NCBI RefSeq assembly: GCF_009727055.1 | Contig: NC_052349.1 | Location: forward strand, 35,234,959 to 35,298,958 | Direction: 5' to 3' | Length of the DNA stretch: 64,000 nucleotides | From: Benincasa hispida | Taxonomy: Eukaryota; Streptophyta; Magnoliopsida; Cucurbitales; Cucurbitaceae | Part shown: piece by piece, positions 44,092 to 56,700 of the stretch | Layout: every line of letters starts with the position of its first letter | Numbering within the stretch: the stretch's first letter is position 1 | The notes under the pieces: generated by a model | Seen by the model: the letters and a program-made list of their open reading frames with translations, nothing else | The model's database searches: none | Told to the model about the DNA's origin: nothing | Position numbers and translations under genes: made by a program

Positions 44092-46359
44092 TGTTGGGAT
44101 TGGTGTCCTAATTCTCTAGGAGTCTCGTTGTTTTGTAAAGATACACATTGTTTAATGAATAAAATAAATTTTATTCAATTTTGGCATTTACTCATATCCA
44201 ATAAACAAAGCTCCTTGGTTATCTTATGTGAACTTAAGCGTGTATATGTGATATACAAGTGGATCATGCCTTAAGTGATAACTTAAATAGGTCTGTAGTA
44301 TGAGGATTAAGGTGGGATACTTGATCCTGGTGACACTACGAATACGGCCCGCTTTGTAGAAGTTTGCAAGTGTTATAAACTACTACATATAGTTTATCCT
44401 AACCATTCATGTGGAGATGTGCGAAGGGGGTGTCCTATACAAAGAGTTTGTATAAGACCTGGACCACGAGATGACTAGACTCTTTATATAACGCCGTTGA
44501 TACTAGAGACTTGTATCTCACTCTAAACGACCATCGGTGACACGACCTCAATCCTGTAGTGTTTTGGGAACTCCTGCTTTGAGGGCGGTCCTTTGATTAG
44601 TATGGGGTGAGAGTGGTGAGATTGGTCAACTCACATGCCTAGCTTTTGGGGACTTGTCTGATCTGGGAGGGAATCATCCACAAGATGGAATTCACTCATT
44701 TTCCGAAGTAGTGATAAGTAGAGAGATTGCTCCCTTAGGGGGCTGATTTCGAGGCTTGAACATAGTGGTCAGAAATTCTCTTGGAAGAGAAGAATCGGTA
44801 TAGTAGGGACTATGACAATGTTCATTGAAGCGATCAGTGGTACTTAAGGAGATAGATGTAACTACAGGGGCATAACGGTTATTGACCCAGCCTGTGTATT
44901 ACGAGCGATCTGTGAAGGGTTGACACCACTGCTAATTGGTTAAGATGGACACATAATATATCTGTGGTAAGGAGAGTTCAGCTGTCAATCTTTAGTGGAG
45001 TTCCTGGTAGTTATACGGATGGTGGATCCCGTGACTAAGAGTTTAGTCATTATTCACCATACAGATGGAGCTTCGAAGCTAAAAGATCCATAAGGTCCCA
45101 TCTCCTCTNNNNNNNNNNNNNNNNNNNNNNNNNNNNNNNNNNNNNNNNNNNNNNNNNNNNNNNNNNNNNNNNNNNNNNNNNNNNNNNNNNNNNNNNNNNN
45201 NNNNNNNNNNNNNNNNNNNNNNNNNNNNNNNNNNNNNNNNNNNNNNNNNNNNNNNNNNNNNNNNNNNNNNNNNNNNNNNNNNNNNNNNNNNNNNNNNNNN
45301 NNNNNNNNNNNNNNNNNNNNNNNNNNNNNNNNNNNNNNNNNNNNNNNNNNNNNNNNNNNNNNNNNNATGAAATATTAAAACTATAGGTTATAAATATAGT
45401 ATGATAAGTTGGTTATCAATTATATTTATAATAATATTAATTATTGGATAATTATTTTTTTTTAATAACCAATTGAGTAGGTGGTTATTGAATTCATGGT
45501 AACCGTGAGATAAAAAGAAAATGGTTTTCCTAATTTTAGTAAGATTTTACAAACGATAGAAAAGTTTTTCAAAAAACGTTTTGGAGATTACTCTCTCGGC
45601 AAAAAAAGGATCTCACGGTGGTCGTCAAGTAAATATAGATTTACTAAACGATGGCTAGGGCTAGCTAAACGATCGTGCAGTATTTACCAAACGATCGAAT
45701 AGTTTTGATAAATGATCGCTTGCCCAAAGTAAACGATCATGTAGTGTCTGTAGGCGATAGACCGAGCTAAGCGATGAGCTAAACGATCACATAGCTTTTG
45801 CTAGACGATCGCATAGCTTGAGCTAAACGATTGGGCATTGACCTATGCGATAGGTCTCCGCCATCTCCAACTTGCCCAGTCGTGTACACGATCGGTGTTT
45901 CCTCCTTCGTCTGCCTCAATCTAAGTCCGAACAAAACCCACCCTCTGGATTTTGACACTGAGAATACCAAGGTAGCCTTGTTGATGGTGTCATACTCAAC
46001 TCAACACCGTCGAGGTTCTGTGGAGGCCATTCATGTTGTTACTGAGGATTTCGTGGCCGAGGCGATCGTTGAGGACAAGCGCGGTGTTTGTGCTCCGGTG
46101 TTGCAGTCGTGTAAATCGAGCGTTCGAAGTTGTTGTTGTTCGAACGGTCGTGCGCAAATAAGCGTGGAGACGCTACTTCAATTGTTTGTATAGTGTTTCC
46201 CTTTGTGCATTTGAGTTTTTTCATACTTTAATTTCTCTGTGAATTGTATAACCGCTGTTTGAAGTCGATTGTAAATTTATTGTTCATTCATGATTGGATT
46301 GTGATTTTGAATTATCTTTCTTTCGCTGCTCATAGAAATCTCGAATGCGATTTCCTTCA
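44092..46359 (+). repeat. 3' LTR of B (about 2268 bp, with gap)
   Basis: Starts TGTTGGGATTGG and ends GATTTCCTTCA. It matches 26856-27189, 32883-33517 and the reversed solo LTR 49641-51835. Hairpin at 44435-44456. AACGATCGT motifs lie at 45640-45900. A frame at 45831-46193 lies in this LTR and is not regarded as a gene. Confidence 0.9.
45108..45366. other. Assembly gap (259 N)
   Basis: Unknown bases inside the B 3' LTR. The equivalent sequence is available, reversed, in the solo LTR at about 50640-50830. Confidence 1.
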
Positions 46360-47751
46360 AACTTGTCCTTAATTCTGAGCTAATTATGAACTCTTGTTTA
46401 TTTTGAATTACCCTTAGATTTGCATAGGTGAGGGCTGGCTCAGCAGCGCTGACTCAATAAGACTCCCATTTCAGGGGTAAGACTTGATAGATAGTTGGGT
46501 ACATAGGGTGCAAGATGGAATTCACTCCTAACTCGCTTTTGGGGATAGTGGAGAAGTTGTTCCCTTAAGTGCTGATTCTAGGTCTTGAAGAAGAGATCCC
46601 GCCCTCTCATTAGCTGAGAGGGACTTGGTTTTGTTGATTGGATCATAAAACAATTGTTCATTAGAGGATCAGTGGGGACTTAAGGAACAAGAGGTAATTC
46701 CGGGGGTAAAATAAGAGATTTGACCCAGCTGTTATTAGAACAACTGTGAAGGGTTGACTTACTAATCATGGTTATATCGAGGCGAACATAAATATATCTA
46801 CAATGAGGGGGAGTTCAACTATGGGCTTTAGTGGAGTGACCCATTAGTTTACGAAATGAGGGTTAGATCGGTCTAGTGAGTTAGCCGATTATCCCGGATC
46901 GTTGAAGCCCATGATCTGTAGGTCCACGAGGTCCCTCTAACTAGCTCGAAAATTGGATTAGCTCTAGAGTAACGTGATAAGTTAATTTGAAACGTTCAAA
47001 ATTAGAAATCAAACGGAATTGGGAAAATATATATATTTAAATATTTAATATATGAAGATGATTTTGTGTAAAATTAATTTAATAGTGGATATTAAATTAA
47101 TTATAAAATATTTAAATTGTTTAAATAATTATTTATTAATTTTATTAGAAAATTAATTTATGAAATTAATTTGTAAAACTAATAAATTTTGATTTTAGAA
47201 AATAAATATGATTTTAAAATAAATTTTAGATTTTGGAAATAAAATAATACAAAAATGAAAATTTGGATTTTCCATCTTCATCTTCAACTTGCTCACAATG
47301 AAACCCACTTCTTCCACCTTCATTTACTCCGAGCATGAGCTACATCCCATGCAGTAAATGTCTTTGCATGATAGTTTCCAATATATTGAAGAGATTGAAG
47401 TGAAGTTGAGGTGATGAAACCGATAGAATTTTAGCTGAAAATTCGATTGAAGAAGGTGTTCTTCATTGGGTTGTTGCAGTGAGCTTTCTCCAAATTCCTT
47501 TTGATTCTAGCTTATTTTGAGTCCCACAACTCAATCTAGAGCACCAAGAGAATAGTAGGGAAGATCTTGTGGTGGTCTACACAAAGATTTGGAGGAATTT
47601 GTAGCTGAAAATCAAGATTTCAACGGTTCTTCAAATGTATGTTCTTGAAACCCATTACTGTTTGAACATGTTTTCTTTTCTGCCAAAATTAATGAATTAG
47701 AGTACTTATGGATCCTGATTTCTTCTGCTTCGTGCTAGTACATTTCCAACA
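46360..47751 (+). repeat. Family-A LTR (A'), second piece
   Basis: Begins with the second AACTT of B and continues the A LTR from 'ccttaattctgagctaac' to the end CCAACA at 47751. It joins in register to 26587-26855. Next to it D resumes with CAATG. Confidence 0.9.
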
Positions 47752-48517
47752 CAATGAAAAATTGGTTTATAGTCATACCAATAAATCGAGTCCCTCTTAA
47801 CCTAGAGAGGGCGAGGCCCATTTATTCAAGATCAAGAGTCAATACTTAAGGGAACAACCTATATGCTAACCCTAAAATGGGTAGGAGTGAATTCTGTCTT
47901 GAAGGATTGTGTCCCCAACTATCTACCTAATCTTACCCCTAAAATGAGAGGCTTATTGAGTGGTGTTGTTGAGCCACTCTCACCATGTAGATTAAAGAAT
48001 AATCCTGAATAAACAGGAGTTCATAATTAGTTCAGGACTTAGATCGAGTTACCTTAGATCATCTGATTGAAATAGTCAGTTTTATCAATAAATGGTGTTA
48101 TAAAGAAAAAGTGACTATTTTGTGGTCCGGTCTTACACAAACATCTTTTGCACAGGATGCCTCAACTCACGTGTCTCCACATGAACGATTTCGGGATCAC
48201 ATTGTTTTTATCAAATGCAAAGCGGGTTGCATCCATACTATTCCCAGAATAAGGTACCCAGCCTTATCTATATACTATAGACCGTTTTGGCTATCTACTC
48301 AAACTTGATCAACTCTTATGTCTCCACATATAATCCAAGTACTCATGTAATAGCCATGGATCTTAGTCTATTAGATTTAGGTTCTTTCTAAAATGAGATG
48401 TGCAATTCATACATTCAATAACAACTTTATTGAATAAACTTCAATAACATCTTTATTGATAATAAAATAAGTTTAATTGTTTACAAACCACAATTTTTAG
48501 GACATTAAAACCCAACA
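47752..48517 (-). repeat. 5' LTR of D, second piece
   Basis: Matches 14721-15489 of the D 3' LTR; in element orientation it starts TGTTGGG at 48517. The first codons of the resumed G gag begin immediately after it. Confidence 0.85.
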
Positions 48518-49640
48518 AGACGAAGGATTTTCTAATCCTTGCGATGAAGAATGTCAAGAAAGAGTTAAAAGGTGCTGAGAAGATTGTGAAAAGCGCCACG
48601 AAGGAATCAATGGTCATTAATATGATCTCACTGAAATTTTCTTTGAAAGAAAAAGAGAAGAAAGACGATGGAGGTGAAAGACATCACCTAACTTTGAAAG
48701 AGATGCAGAAAAAAGTTTATCCATTTCCTAACTTTGATGTTGTAGATATGCTTGAACAACTGCTAGAAAAGCAACTTATCCAGATACCGAAATGCAAACG
48801 ACTGGAAAAAGTAGGGAAAGTGGATGATCCTAACTATTGCAAGTATCATAGGGTCATTAGCCACTCGATCGAAAAATGTTTCGTGCTAAAGAAGTTGATT
48901 CTAAGGTTAGCTCGTGAGAGGAAGATTAAGCTGGATCTGGACAAGGTTGCTTAAATAAATCATGTCGTAGTGGCAATAACTCCGAATGCTCCAATATCGA
49001 CTATATGTTATGGTGAAAGAGAGAGTTTAGTCTAGTTTGGGACTCTCGAACCTGTGGTCATTCAGTTTCAACAAGTAACTCAAATGATAGATTTTCAAAA
49101 CAAAGAAGAACATGTTGATAGTGATGATGACGAAGGATGGATTCTCGTAACGCATCAAAAGAAGAGAAAATTGAATCCTACCCAAAAACAGAGTTACAGA
49201 AGAGGGAACATAACTCAAAAAAGGAAGGGAAAAAGAAGGCTTGGAAGCCGAAGCTTGCCAAAAAGGAAGATGAGGACTTTCTTCAACCCAGACAATGGGT
49301 GACGTTAGTAGATTTCCTTTTAGAGAACTTTTACTGTCCCTGTTCGAGGAAAACGCTAGAGGTTGTTGTCTATTACACTGTCAGCACGTCAGAAGAAGTG
49401 GATACTCCTCTAAGTTCATCGAAAATGATGGAGAAATCAAAAGAATTACCATCATTTAGTATAGATGACCTGCTGTCACTCCCTCAGGCAACTAAGACCT
49501 CTTTCATCGAGTCGTTGTTAGAATACAACGCATCTAGTGTACCGGCCTCTACGGCACGCGCGTATGCCTCGTGTTGTACAACCATAGGTTTCTCAGATGA
49601 AGATCTACTGTTGGGTTCGAAGCTTCATAGTAGGCCTTTC
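48518..49640 (+). pseudogene. gag: Ty3/gypsy gag of G, C-terminal part
   Basis: Continues gag after D. The frame 48544-48954 reads LTLKEMQKKVYPFPNFD, DMLEQLLEKQLIQIPKCKR, VDDPNYCKYHRVISHSIEKC, a short Cys/His region that may bind nucleic acid, and ends at a TAA near 48952. A frame with DDDEGWILVTHQKKRK (49054-49302) and another with a Lys-rich stretch and SIDDLLSLPQATK...SDEDLLLGSKLHSRPF (49137-49643) follow; a frameshift between about 49190 and 49240 links them. A solo LTR cuts the gene at 49641. Confidence 0.8.
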
Positions 49641-51835
49641 TGAAGGAAATCGAAATCCCAATTTCTGTGAGCAGCGGAAGCAAGACTATTCCAAATTACA
49701 ATCATGAATCAACAAATCATTTACAATCAACTTCAAACAAACGGTTATACAAATAATTCCAGAAATAGCATGAACAAAAAATGCATAAAGAAAACTCTAT
49801 GCACATATGCAGAAACGTCTCCACGCTCCCATGTGCGACTCTAATTGAACAGCAGCAACCACGAGCGCTCGCTCTACATGACCGCAACACCGCACAAACA
49901 CAGCACGAACACTTCGCACTCGTTCTCAACGATCTCTTCGATCACGAACTCCTCCGCAACAACAAACGGCCTCCTGAAAACCTCGACGGTGTCGAGTTGA
50001 GTCTGACACCACCAACAAGGAGACCTTGGTATTCTCGATGTGAGAATCTAGAGGGTGGGCTCTATTCCAAACTTGGTGTGAGATAGACGAACGAAGAAAG
50101 AATGATCGCGTACAAGACTGGGCAAGTGGAAGAAGTCGAAGATCTATCGTATAGGTCGATTTTCAATCATTAGATAAAACTATACGATCTTCTAGCAAAA
50201 GCTATGCGATCGTTTAGCTCTATCGTTTAGCTCAGTCGATTCTACACAATCGTTTACCTTGGACCAGCAATCGTCTAGCAAAGCTATGAGATCATTTAAT
50301 AAACACTGCACGATCATTTAGCTAGCGTTTGCACGATCGTTTAGCTCGCCAGCCGTCGTTTAGTAAATCTGTATTTACTTGACGACTTCCGTGAGTTTCT
50401 TTTCGATTGAGAGAAAACTCAAAAAAATTTAAAAACTTTTGAAAACCCCCTTTTTCAAAATAGGAAACTGATTTCCTTTTAAACTCACGGTTACCATGAT
50501 CAATAACCACCCACTACATTTGGTTATTTAAAAGAAAAAGTATTAATTATCTAATAATTAATATTATTATAAATATAAATGATAACCAACTTATCATACT
50601 ATATTTATAACCTATAGATTTAATATTTCATCTCATGAAACATATAAATGGTTCTTTTTCTATTCCATGGTACTTAATGTAAATCTTATTTACATCAATC
50701 CTCCACTAGATGTATCTTATACATCATACCTATTATATCACATATAATCAAAATACTTGTTGTAAATTTGAACATTTCAAATCAACACCAAGAACTGATC
50801 CTTCAACATGAATCCAAGCTACCAAAGGGACCTCATGGACTCGTAGATCCAAAGCTCCAACGGTATGTGAATAACTGACTAAACTCTTTAGTCACGAGAT
50901 CCACCATCCATTAACTGCCAGACATTCCACTACAGACTGACAACTAAACTCTCCTCATTACAGATATATTATGTGTCCATCTTAATCAATCACCAGTGCG
51001 ACAACCCTTCACAAATCGCTCGTAAGTACAGTTGGGCCAATAATCGTTATGCCCCTATAGTTACATCTATCTCCTTAAGTACCATGGATCCCTCTAATGA
51101 ACATAAATCATAGTCCTACTATGACTGAGTCTTCTCTTCCAAAGAGAAGTTGTGGCCACTATGTTCAAGCCCCGGAATCAGCCCTTAAAGGTGAAATTTC
51201 TCTACTTATCCCTGCTTCGGGAAAGAAGTGAATTCCATATTGTGGATTGAGTTCCCAGCTCCCAGATCAGACAAGTCCCCAAAAAGGTAGGCATGTTGAG
51301 TTGGCAATCTGGCTGCTCTCACCCATACTAATCAAAGGACTGCCCTCAAAGGTAGAAGTTCACAAAACACTCAGGATTGAGGTCATGTCACCTATGGTCG
51401 TTTAGGTGAGATACAAGTCTCTAGTATCAACGGCGTTATATACAGAGTCTAGTCATCTCGTGGTCCAGGTCTTATACAAACTCTTTGTATAGGACACCCC
51501 CGCTCCACGTCTCCATATGAATGGTTAGGATTTACCATCTGTAGTAGTTTACAACACTTGCAAACTTCTACAAAGCGGGCCGTATCCGTAGTGTCACCAG
51601 GATTAGGTATCCCACCTTAATCCTTATACTACAGACCTATTTAAGTTATCACTTAAGGCATGATCCACTTGTATATCACATATACATGCTTAAGTTCACA
51701 TAAGATAACCAAGGAGCTTTGTTTATTGGATATGAGTAAATGCTAGAATTAAATAACATTTATTTTATTCATTGAATAATGTGTATCTTTACAAAACAAC
51801 GAGACTCCAGGAGAATTAGGACATCAATCCCAACA
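49641..51835 (-). mobile_element. Solo LTR of family B in gypsy element G
   Basis: Reverse of the B 3' LTR: TGAAGGAAATCG at the left end and CCCAACA at the right, 2195 bp. The bases either side are CTTTC and TTTTG, only partly alike, so the target duplication is not certain. Removing it rejoins gag (...SRPF) with YVS and the protease. Hairpin at 51471-51493, AACGATCGTT motifs at 50150-50360. Confidence 0.85.
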
Positions 51836-52144
51836 TTTTGTATGTCTCAAAATACATTCAAGATTAGAGATTTGGTCGAATTCTCATCGATAATGGATCA
51901 ACCGTCAATATATGTCTAAGACGACTATGAAGCAATTGGGCATCCTCATGGAAGAATTGTCAAACAGCAAGTTAGTAATTCAAGGTTTCAACCAAGGTAG
52001 CCAAAGGGCGATAGGCATGATACGCTTGGAACTTCTCATTGGCAATCGAAGGCCGATGCATTGTTTCATGTTATAGACTCGAAGCCCACCTATAAGCTTT
52101 TGTTGCAACATCCTTGCCTGAAAGTTTCCTATAGTTCTGTAGCA
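51836..52144 (+). pseudogene. pol: Aspartic protease of gypsy element G
   Basis: Reads in shifting frames RILIDNGSTVNI (Asp codon 51889-51891), KQLGILMEELSNSKLVIQGF, GSQRAIGMIRLELLIGN and DSKPTYKLLL. The DNGS active site departs from the common D-T/S-G motif. The gene stops at 52144 where element C2 begins; the reverse transcriptase of G is missing. Confidence 0.75.
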
Positions 52145-52470
52145 ATGTTGTTATGAAAATGATTGACTACAACCTGACCACCTTGCTCAATGAGCTTTAG
52201 ACATTTCAATCCTTGATGAAATCCAAGGAACAAAAGGGTAAGGCAAATGTTGTTTTATCCTCCAAGAAGTTCTACAGAGGTTCAACCTCTAGGATTAAGT
52301 CTATACCTTCTTCTTTCGACATCAAAAAGTAGAAAAAGGATTGTGGACTCAGTTGTGGCAGTGGGAGGACTCCAGCTTACTTTACAAAATAAATATATTT
52401 TACTTGAAAATGTATTTATTGTTCCTGATTTAAAAAGGAAATTAATTTCTCTATAAATAAAGCGTATATT
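52145..52470 (+). pseudogene. Gag end and protease remnant of C2
   Basis: Reads MIDYNLTTLLNELQTFQSLM (gag) and then, after a deletion, LQLTLQNKYILLENVFIVPD, KRKLISL, the C-terminal part of the protease. The active-site DSGA segment and the zinc knuckle are missing. Confidence 0.7.
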
Positions 52471-53049
52471 TCCAAGAATGGTGTAGATATTTGTTCTGTT
52501 AAGCTAGAAAATAGTTTATATGTGCTAAGATCGTTAGCACCTAAAACACTCCTAAAAATTAAAATGTTTTAAACTACGGTAACTCAAAATAAAAGACTTA
52601 AAATTTCTTCTAAGAAAATGTTTGTATTTGGCACCTAAGGTTAGAACACATAAATCTAAATAGGATTGAGATTGGCTAAGAATGGACTTTTAAGTGAGTT
52701 AGAAGAAAATTCTTTACCTGTGTATGAGTCATGCCTTGAAGGCAAAATGACTAAAAGATCTTTTACTGGAAAAGGTCATAAGGCCAAAGAACCCTTAGAG
52801 CTTGTACATTCAGACCTCTGTGGTCTAATGAATGTTAAGGCAAGAGGAGAGTTTGAATATTTCATCACGTTTACTGATGATAATTCAAGATATGGGTATA
52901 TTTATTTGATGCAACAAAAGTTTGAATCCTTTGAAAAGTTCAAATAGTTTAAGGCTAAGGTTGAAAATGCATTAAATAAAATGACTAAAACATTTCTATC
53001 TTATCGAGGTGGAGAGTTTTGGATCTTACATTTCAGAACTATTTAATAG
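52471..53049 (+). pseudogene. pol: Pre-integrase and integrase start of C2
   Basis: The frame 52666-52947 reads ESCLEGKMTKRSFTGKGHK, EPLELVHSDLCGLMNVKARG (first acidic residue of the core, HSD) and YFITFTDDNSRYGYIYLM; TAG at 52945. It is split by the solo LTR at 53050. The AATAG duplication includes its last bases. Confidence 0.8.
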
Positions 53050-55037
53050 TGTTGAAGTTGATGCCCTAAATCTCATAGGGTCTTATAGTTTGTAAATATA
53101 TTGAATAAACTCATTGCTTATTTAATAAAATATATGACATTTTATTCAAACTTATTGTTTATTTAATAAAATATATGATATTTTATTTGCATTAACCACA
53201 AACCAATAAACTAACATCCAAGGTTATTTAGTAACTTAAACATGTATGTAGAGACATACGGGTGGATCATGTTTAAGTGATAACCTAAATGGTATGTAGT
53301 AGATGGAATAGGTCTAGTACCTTATCATGGTGACACTACGAGTATGACCCGCTTTGTAGGCGGTACAATTGTTGTAAAGTACTACAAATGATATGGTCCT
53401 GATCATTCATGTATAGACATGTGAGCGGGGATATTCTATACAAAGGAGTTTGTATAAGATCGGACCACGAAATATTTAGTCTCATTATATAACACCGTTT
53501 ATAATAGAGACTTACATTTCACCAGGATGACCATAAGTAACATGACCTAAATACTGAGTGAGTTATGAACTCCTGCCTATGAGCGTGGTCCTTTGATTTG
53601 TATGGGTGAGAGTGGCGAGATCGCCAACTCAACATGTCTACTATTTTTTGGATTCGTCTGATTAGGGAGCTGGGAATATAGCTACACAAGAAGGAATTTG
53701 CTCATTCCCCGAGGTACGGGTAAGTAGATAAATTGCTCCCTTAAGGGCTAATTCCAGGGCTTGAACAATGTGGTGTCACACCCTCTCCTGACCCGATAGG
53801 GGTTTAGTCATAGTTGGACTATGATCTATTGTTCATTAAATGGATTAGTGGTACATAAGAAGTTAGATGTAACTACAGGGGCAAGATGGTAATTTTGGCC
53901 CAGCTGTACTTACAAATAATTTGTGAATGGTCATTATACTGTTGATTGGTTATATCCAATGGACAAAGAAATATATCTGTAGTGTGAAGATGCAACTGTC
54001 GGTCTTTAGTAGAGTGCCCGACAGTTAAAGGATGGTGAATAATTTAATTTAAGAGTTTGATTAATTATTCATATACCGTTGGAGCTTCAAGCTACAGGTC
54101 CATGAGATCCCCTTGGTAGCTCAATAGGATTAAATGAGAATCAGTTTTTGGATTAGTTTGAATTGTTCAAATTAATAGATTAATTATATATGATATAATA
54201 AAGTTATTTTAATTATATGTGATATAATTATTGTAATTTATTTGATACATTATAGCTTAATTGAAAGGAAATAAATATTTGAATAAGATTCAAATATTAT
54301 TAATATGAATTGTATTCATAATTGTTAAATATTTAATATAAATGTGATTTATATTGAATGTCATATAAGAGAGAAAAGAAACTATAGGTTGTATTATATA
54401 TGATACAATATTAAGAACTATAGATTATATGTTATATTTTATATAACATATAATTTAATATATATAATATGATAAGTAAGTTATCATATTTATATTTATA
54501 TATATCAAATGTCATTTTTTATTTTAAATAAAAATGAGGGAGGGAGTTACAACTCCCTCCCCCTCTTTTTTCTCCACCCACGTAAGTGGGTGGTTGTTGT
54601 ATTTGGCTTTTGAAAGACAAGAGAAAGTCTCCTCCTCATTGATCACCTGGTTGATTGAAAAATACAGTGTGAGAAAGACATAATTATTCTGCAAGTTCTT
54701 GGACTGTTGGTAAATGATCTCCAAACTTCTTCCTTTCCACTCGTCTAATTTCCCTCATTCCAAAATAGTTAAAGCCCACCATTTCTGGGTTCTCTGCCTG
54801 AAAATACTGAGGAAGCCTTCGTGATAGTGTTCAGATGTTGATCGAGGGATACTTGAAGAAAGTCTTCAAAGTTGAGGGGTTTTGAAACCCTCAGTTTTTT
54901 CTTTTGTTAAAGCATGTTGTAATTTATGTAAATGCATATCTTGTTCTTAATTTACTGTAAAACTTACATTCAATGAAAAATGGGAATTGAGACGACCTTT
55001 CTTCTGCTTAAGGTTCTCTTCTTTTTGAGTTCCTTCA
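53050..55037 (+). mobile_element. Solo LTR of family C, target duplication AATAG
   Basis: Starts TGTTGAAG and ends CCTTCA, 1988 bp, similar to the C1 LTR. Flanked by AATAG at 53045-53049 and 55038-55042. Removing it rejoins the integrase gene. It lacks the dense AACGATCGTT motifs of the C1 LTR. A poly-C/T block near 54540-54570 is local. Confidence 0.95.
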
Positions 55038-55470
55038 AATAGAACATGGAATTGTATCCCAATTCTCAGCACCTGGTACAACTCAGTAGAATGATATATC
55101 AGAAAGGAGAAATCAAACCCTATTAGACATGGTTCGGTCTATGATGAGTTATGCTTCCTTACTTGACTCGTTTTGAGGTTATGCCTTATATTTTGAACTG
55201 TGTTCCATTCAAGAGTGTTACGAGAACACTTTTGGAATTATGGAATGGTTGTAAAGCTAGTTTATGGCATTTCAGGATCTAGGGTTGTCCAACATATGTG
55301 CTTGAGGCAAATCCTAAGAAACTGAGGAAATTTTTGCCTATTTGTAGGATACCCTAAAAAACAAGAGGTGGTTACTTCTATGATTCTAAAGAAAATAAAG
55401 TGTTTGTGTCAACAAATGCTACATTTTTAGAAGAGGTCACATAAGGGAGCATAAGCCCCGCAGTAAGATT
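55038..55470 (+). pseudogene. pol: Integrase, second part, of C2
   Basis: In shifting frames it reads EHGI-S, QNDISERRN, LLDMVRSMMSYA and GYPKKQEVVTSMILKKIKC. This corresponds to 37230-37640 in B. Non-functional. Confidence 0.7.
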
Positions 55471-56700
55471 GTGTTGAATGAACTTTCCAAGGAAACTATT
55501 GAATCTTCAACAAGAGTAGTTGAAGAACCTAACACCTCAATAAAAGTTGTTGAAGTTGGTTCATCTAGTAAGTCAAATCCACCTCAAGTGTTGAGGGAAC
55601 CTCGACGTAGTGGGAGGGTTGAAAACCCGCCTGTCTGTTATATGGGTTTAATAGAAATCCTAGTTATGGTAGTTGACGGAGATGTTGAGGATCCATTGTC
55701 TTAAAAGAAGGCAATGGAAGATGTTGGATCAAAGCTATAGATCTCGAAATGGAGTCTATGTACTTTAATTCTATTTGGGATATTGTAGATCAACCTAATG
55801 GTGTTAAACCTATCGATATCAAATGGATCAAGAACAAGCGGGGTGTTGATGGGAAGATGCAAATCTTCAAGGCTAGACTTGTGACAAAGGGTTATACCCA
55901 AGTTGAGGGAATCAACTATCAGGAGACTTTCTCACTTGTGGCCATGTTGAAATCTATCCAGATCCTCCTATCCATTACCTTATATTATGACTATGAGATC
56001 TGGCAAATGGACATCAAGAATGCTTTTCTGCATGGTAATCTTGAGGAGACCATTTATATGGAGCAGCTTGAGGGATTCATAACCCAAGGTCAAAAGAAAA
56101 AGTTTGCACAAGATTCTCGATCTTGGAACATAAGATTTCATACTACGATCAAATCTTATAGCTTTTATCAAAATGTTGATGAGCCTTGTGTTTACAAGAG
56201 AATCATCAATAGTTTAATAGCTTTTCTAGTGTTGTATATAGACGATATCATGCTCATTGGAAATGACGTAGGTCTACTGACTAAAATTAAGAATTGGCTA
56301 GCGACCCAATTCCAAATGAAAGATTGGGAGAGGCGCAGTTTGTTCTGGGCATTCAGATCTTTAGAGATTGAAAGAACAAATTGCTAACCCTGTCTGAGAC
56401 GTCGTATATTGACAAGATGCTTATCAAATTTTCGATGCAGAACTCCAAGAGGGGTTTACTCTCTTTCAAACACGGAGTTATATTGTCTAAGGAACAGTGT
56501 CCTAAGACACCTCAAGAGGTTCAGGAAATGAGACAGATCCCCTATGCATCGGTTGTTGGTAGCATGATGTATCTGATGTTATGTACTAGAACTGACATCT
56601 ACTATACGGTGGGGATAGTTCGTAGATATCAGTCTAATCTAGGATTTGATCACTAGATCATCGTTAAGAACATCCTCAAGTATCTATAGAAAACGAGGGA
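55471..56700 (+). pseudogene. pol: Reverse transcriptase of C2, best preserved
   Basis: 55471-55704 is the linker with LREPRRSGRVENPP. 55749-56387 is a 212-codon frame covering most of the enzyme: KWIKNKRGVDGKMQIFKAR, KGYTQVEGINYQETFSLVAM, IWQMDIKNAFLHGNLEETIY (first catalytic Asp kept) and VLYIDDIMLIGNDV with YIDD at 56235-56246. A single-base loss near 56322 shifts the frame; 56381-56656 then reads SYIDKMLIKFSMQNSKRGLL and PYASVVGSMMYLMLCTRTDI. The RT is not joined to an intact integrase or gag. Confidence 0.85.

Larger units (their letters stand above)
26856..46359 (+). mobile_element. Copia retrotransposon B (19.5 kb with inner insertions)
   Basis: Bounded by AACTT at 26851-26855 and 46360-46364; removing B rejoins a family-A LTR in register. 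Parts: 5' LTR in two pieces (26856-27189, 32883-33517), leader (33518-about 36240, with a gap), pol (about 36310-39478), 3' UTR split by a solo LTR, 3' LTR (44092-46359). The 5' LTR lost its second half and primer site. Gag is mostly missing, perhaps partly in the gap. Confidence 0.9.
13920..48517 (-). mobile_element. Copia retrotransposon D, holding four inner insertions
   Basis: Reverse-strand element: 3' LTR (13920-15489), PPT, pol (about 15640-18191), leader (22035-23511 and 25319-25961), primer site (25962-25973), 5' LTR (25976-26586 and 47752-48517). It lies inside the gag gene of G. Gag and protease have been lost around the C1 insertion. Inner elements are C1, a solo family-A LTR, and a family-A LTR that itself holds B. 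No target duplication is found because the left end is eroded. Confidence 0.8.

Noticed and set aside
45831..46193. 120-codon frame in the B 3' LTR
   Set aside because: The reversed equivalent in the solo LTR (49781-50086 region) does not conserve the frame; no domain.
13915..48522. Target duplication for D
   Set aside because: AGACG follows the right end, but the left end is eroded and no AGACG is found there.
49636..51840. Target duplication CTTTC/TTTTG for the solo LTR in G
   Set aside because: Only three of five bases agree; reported as uncertain.
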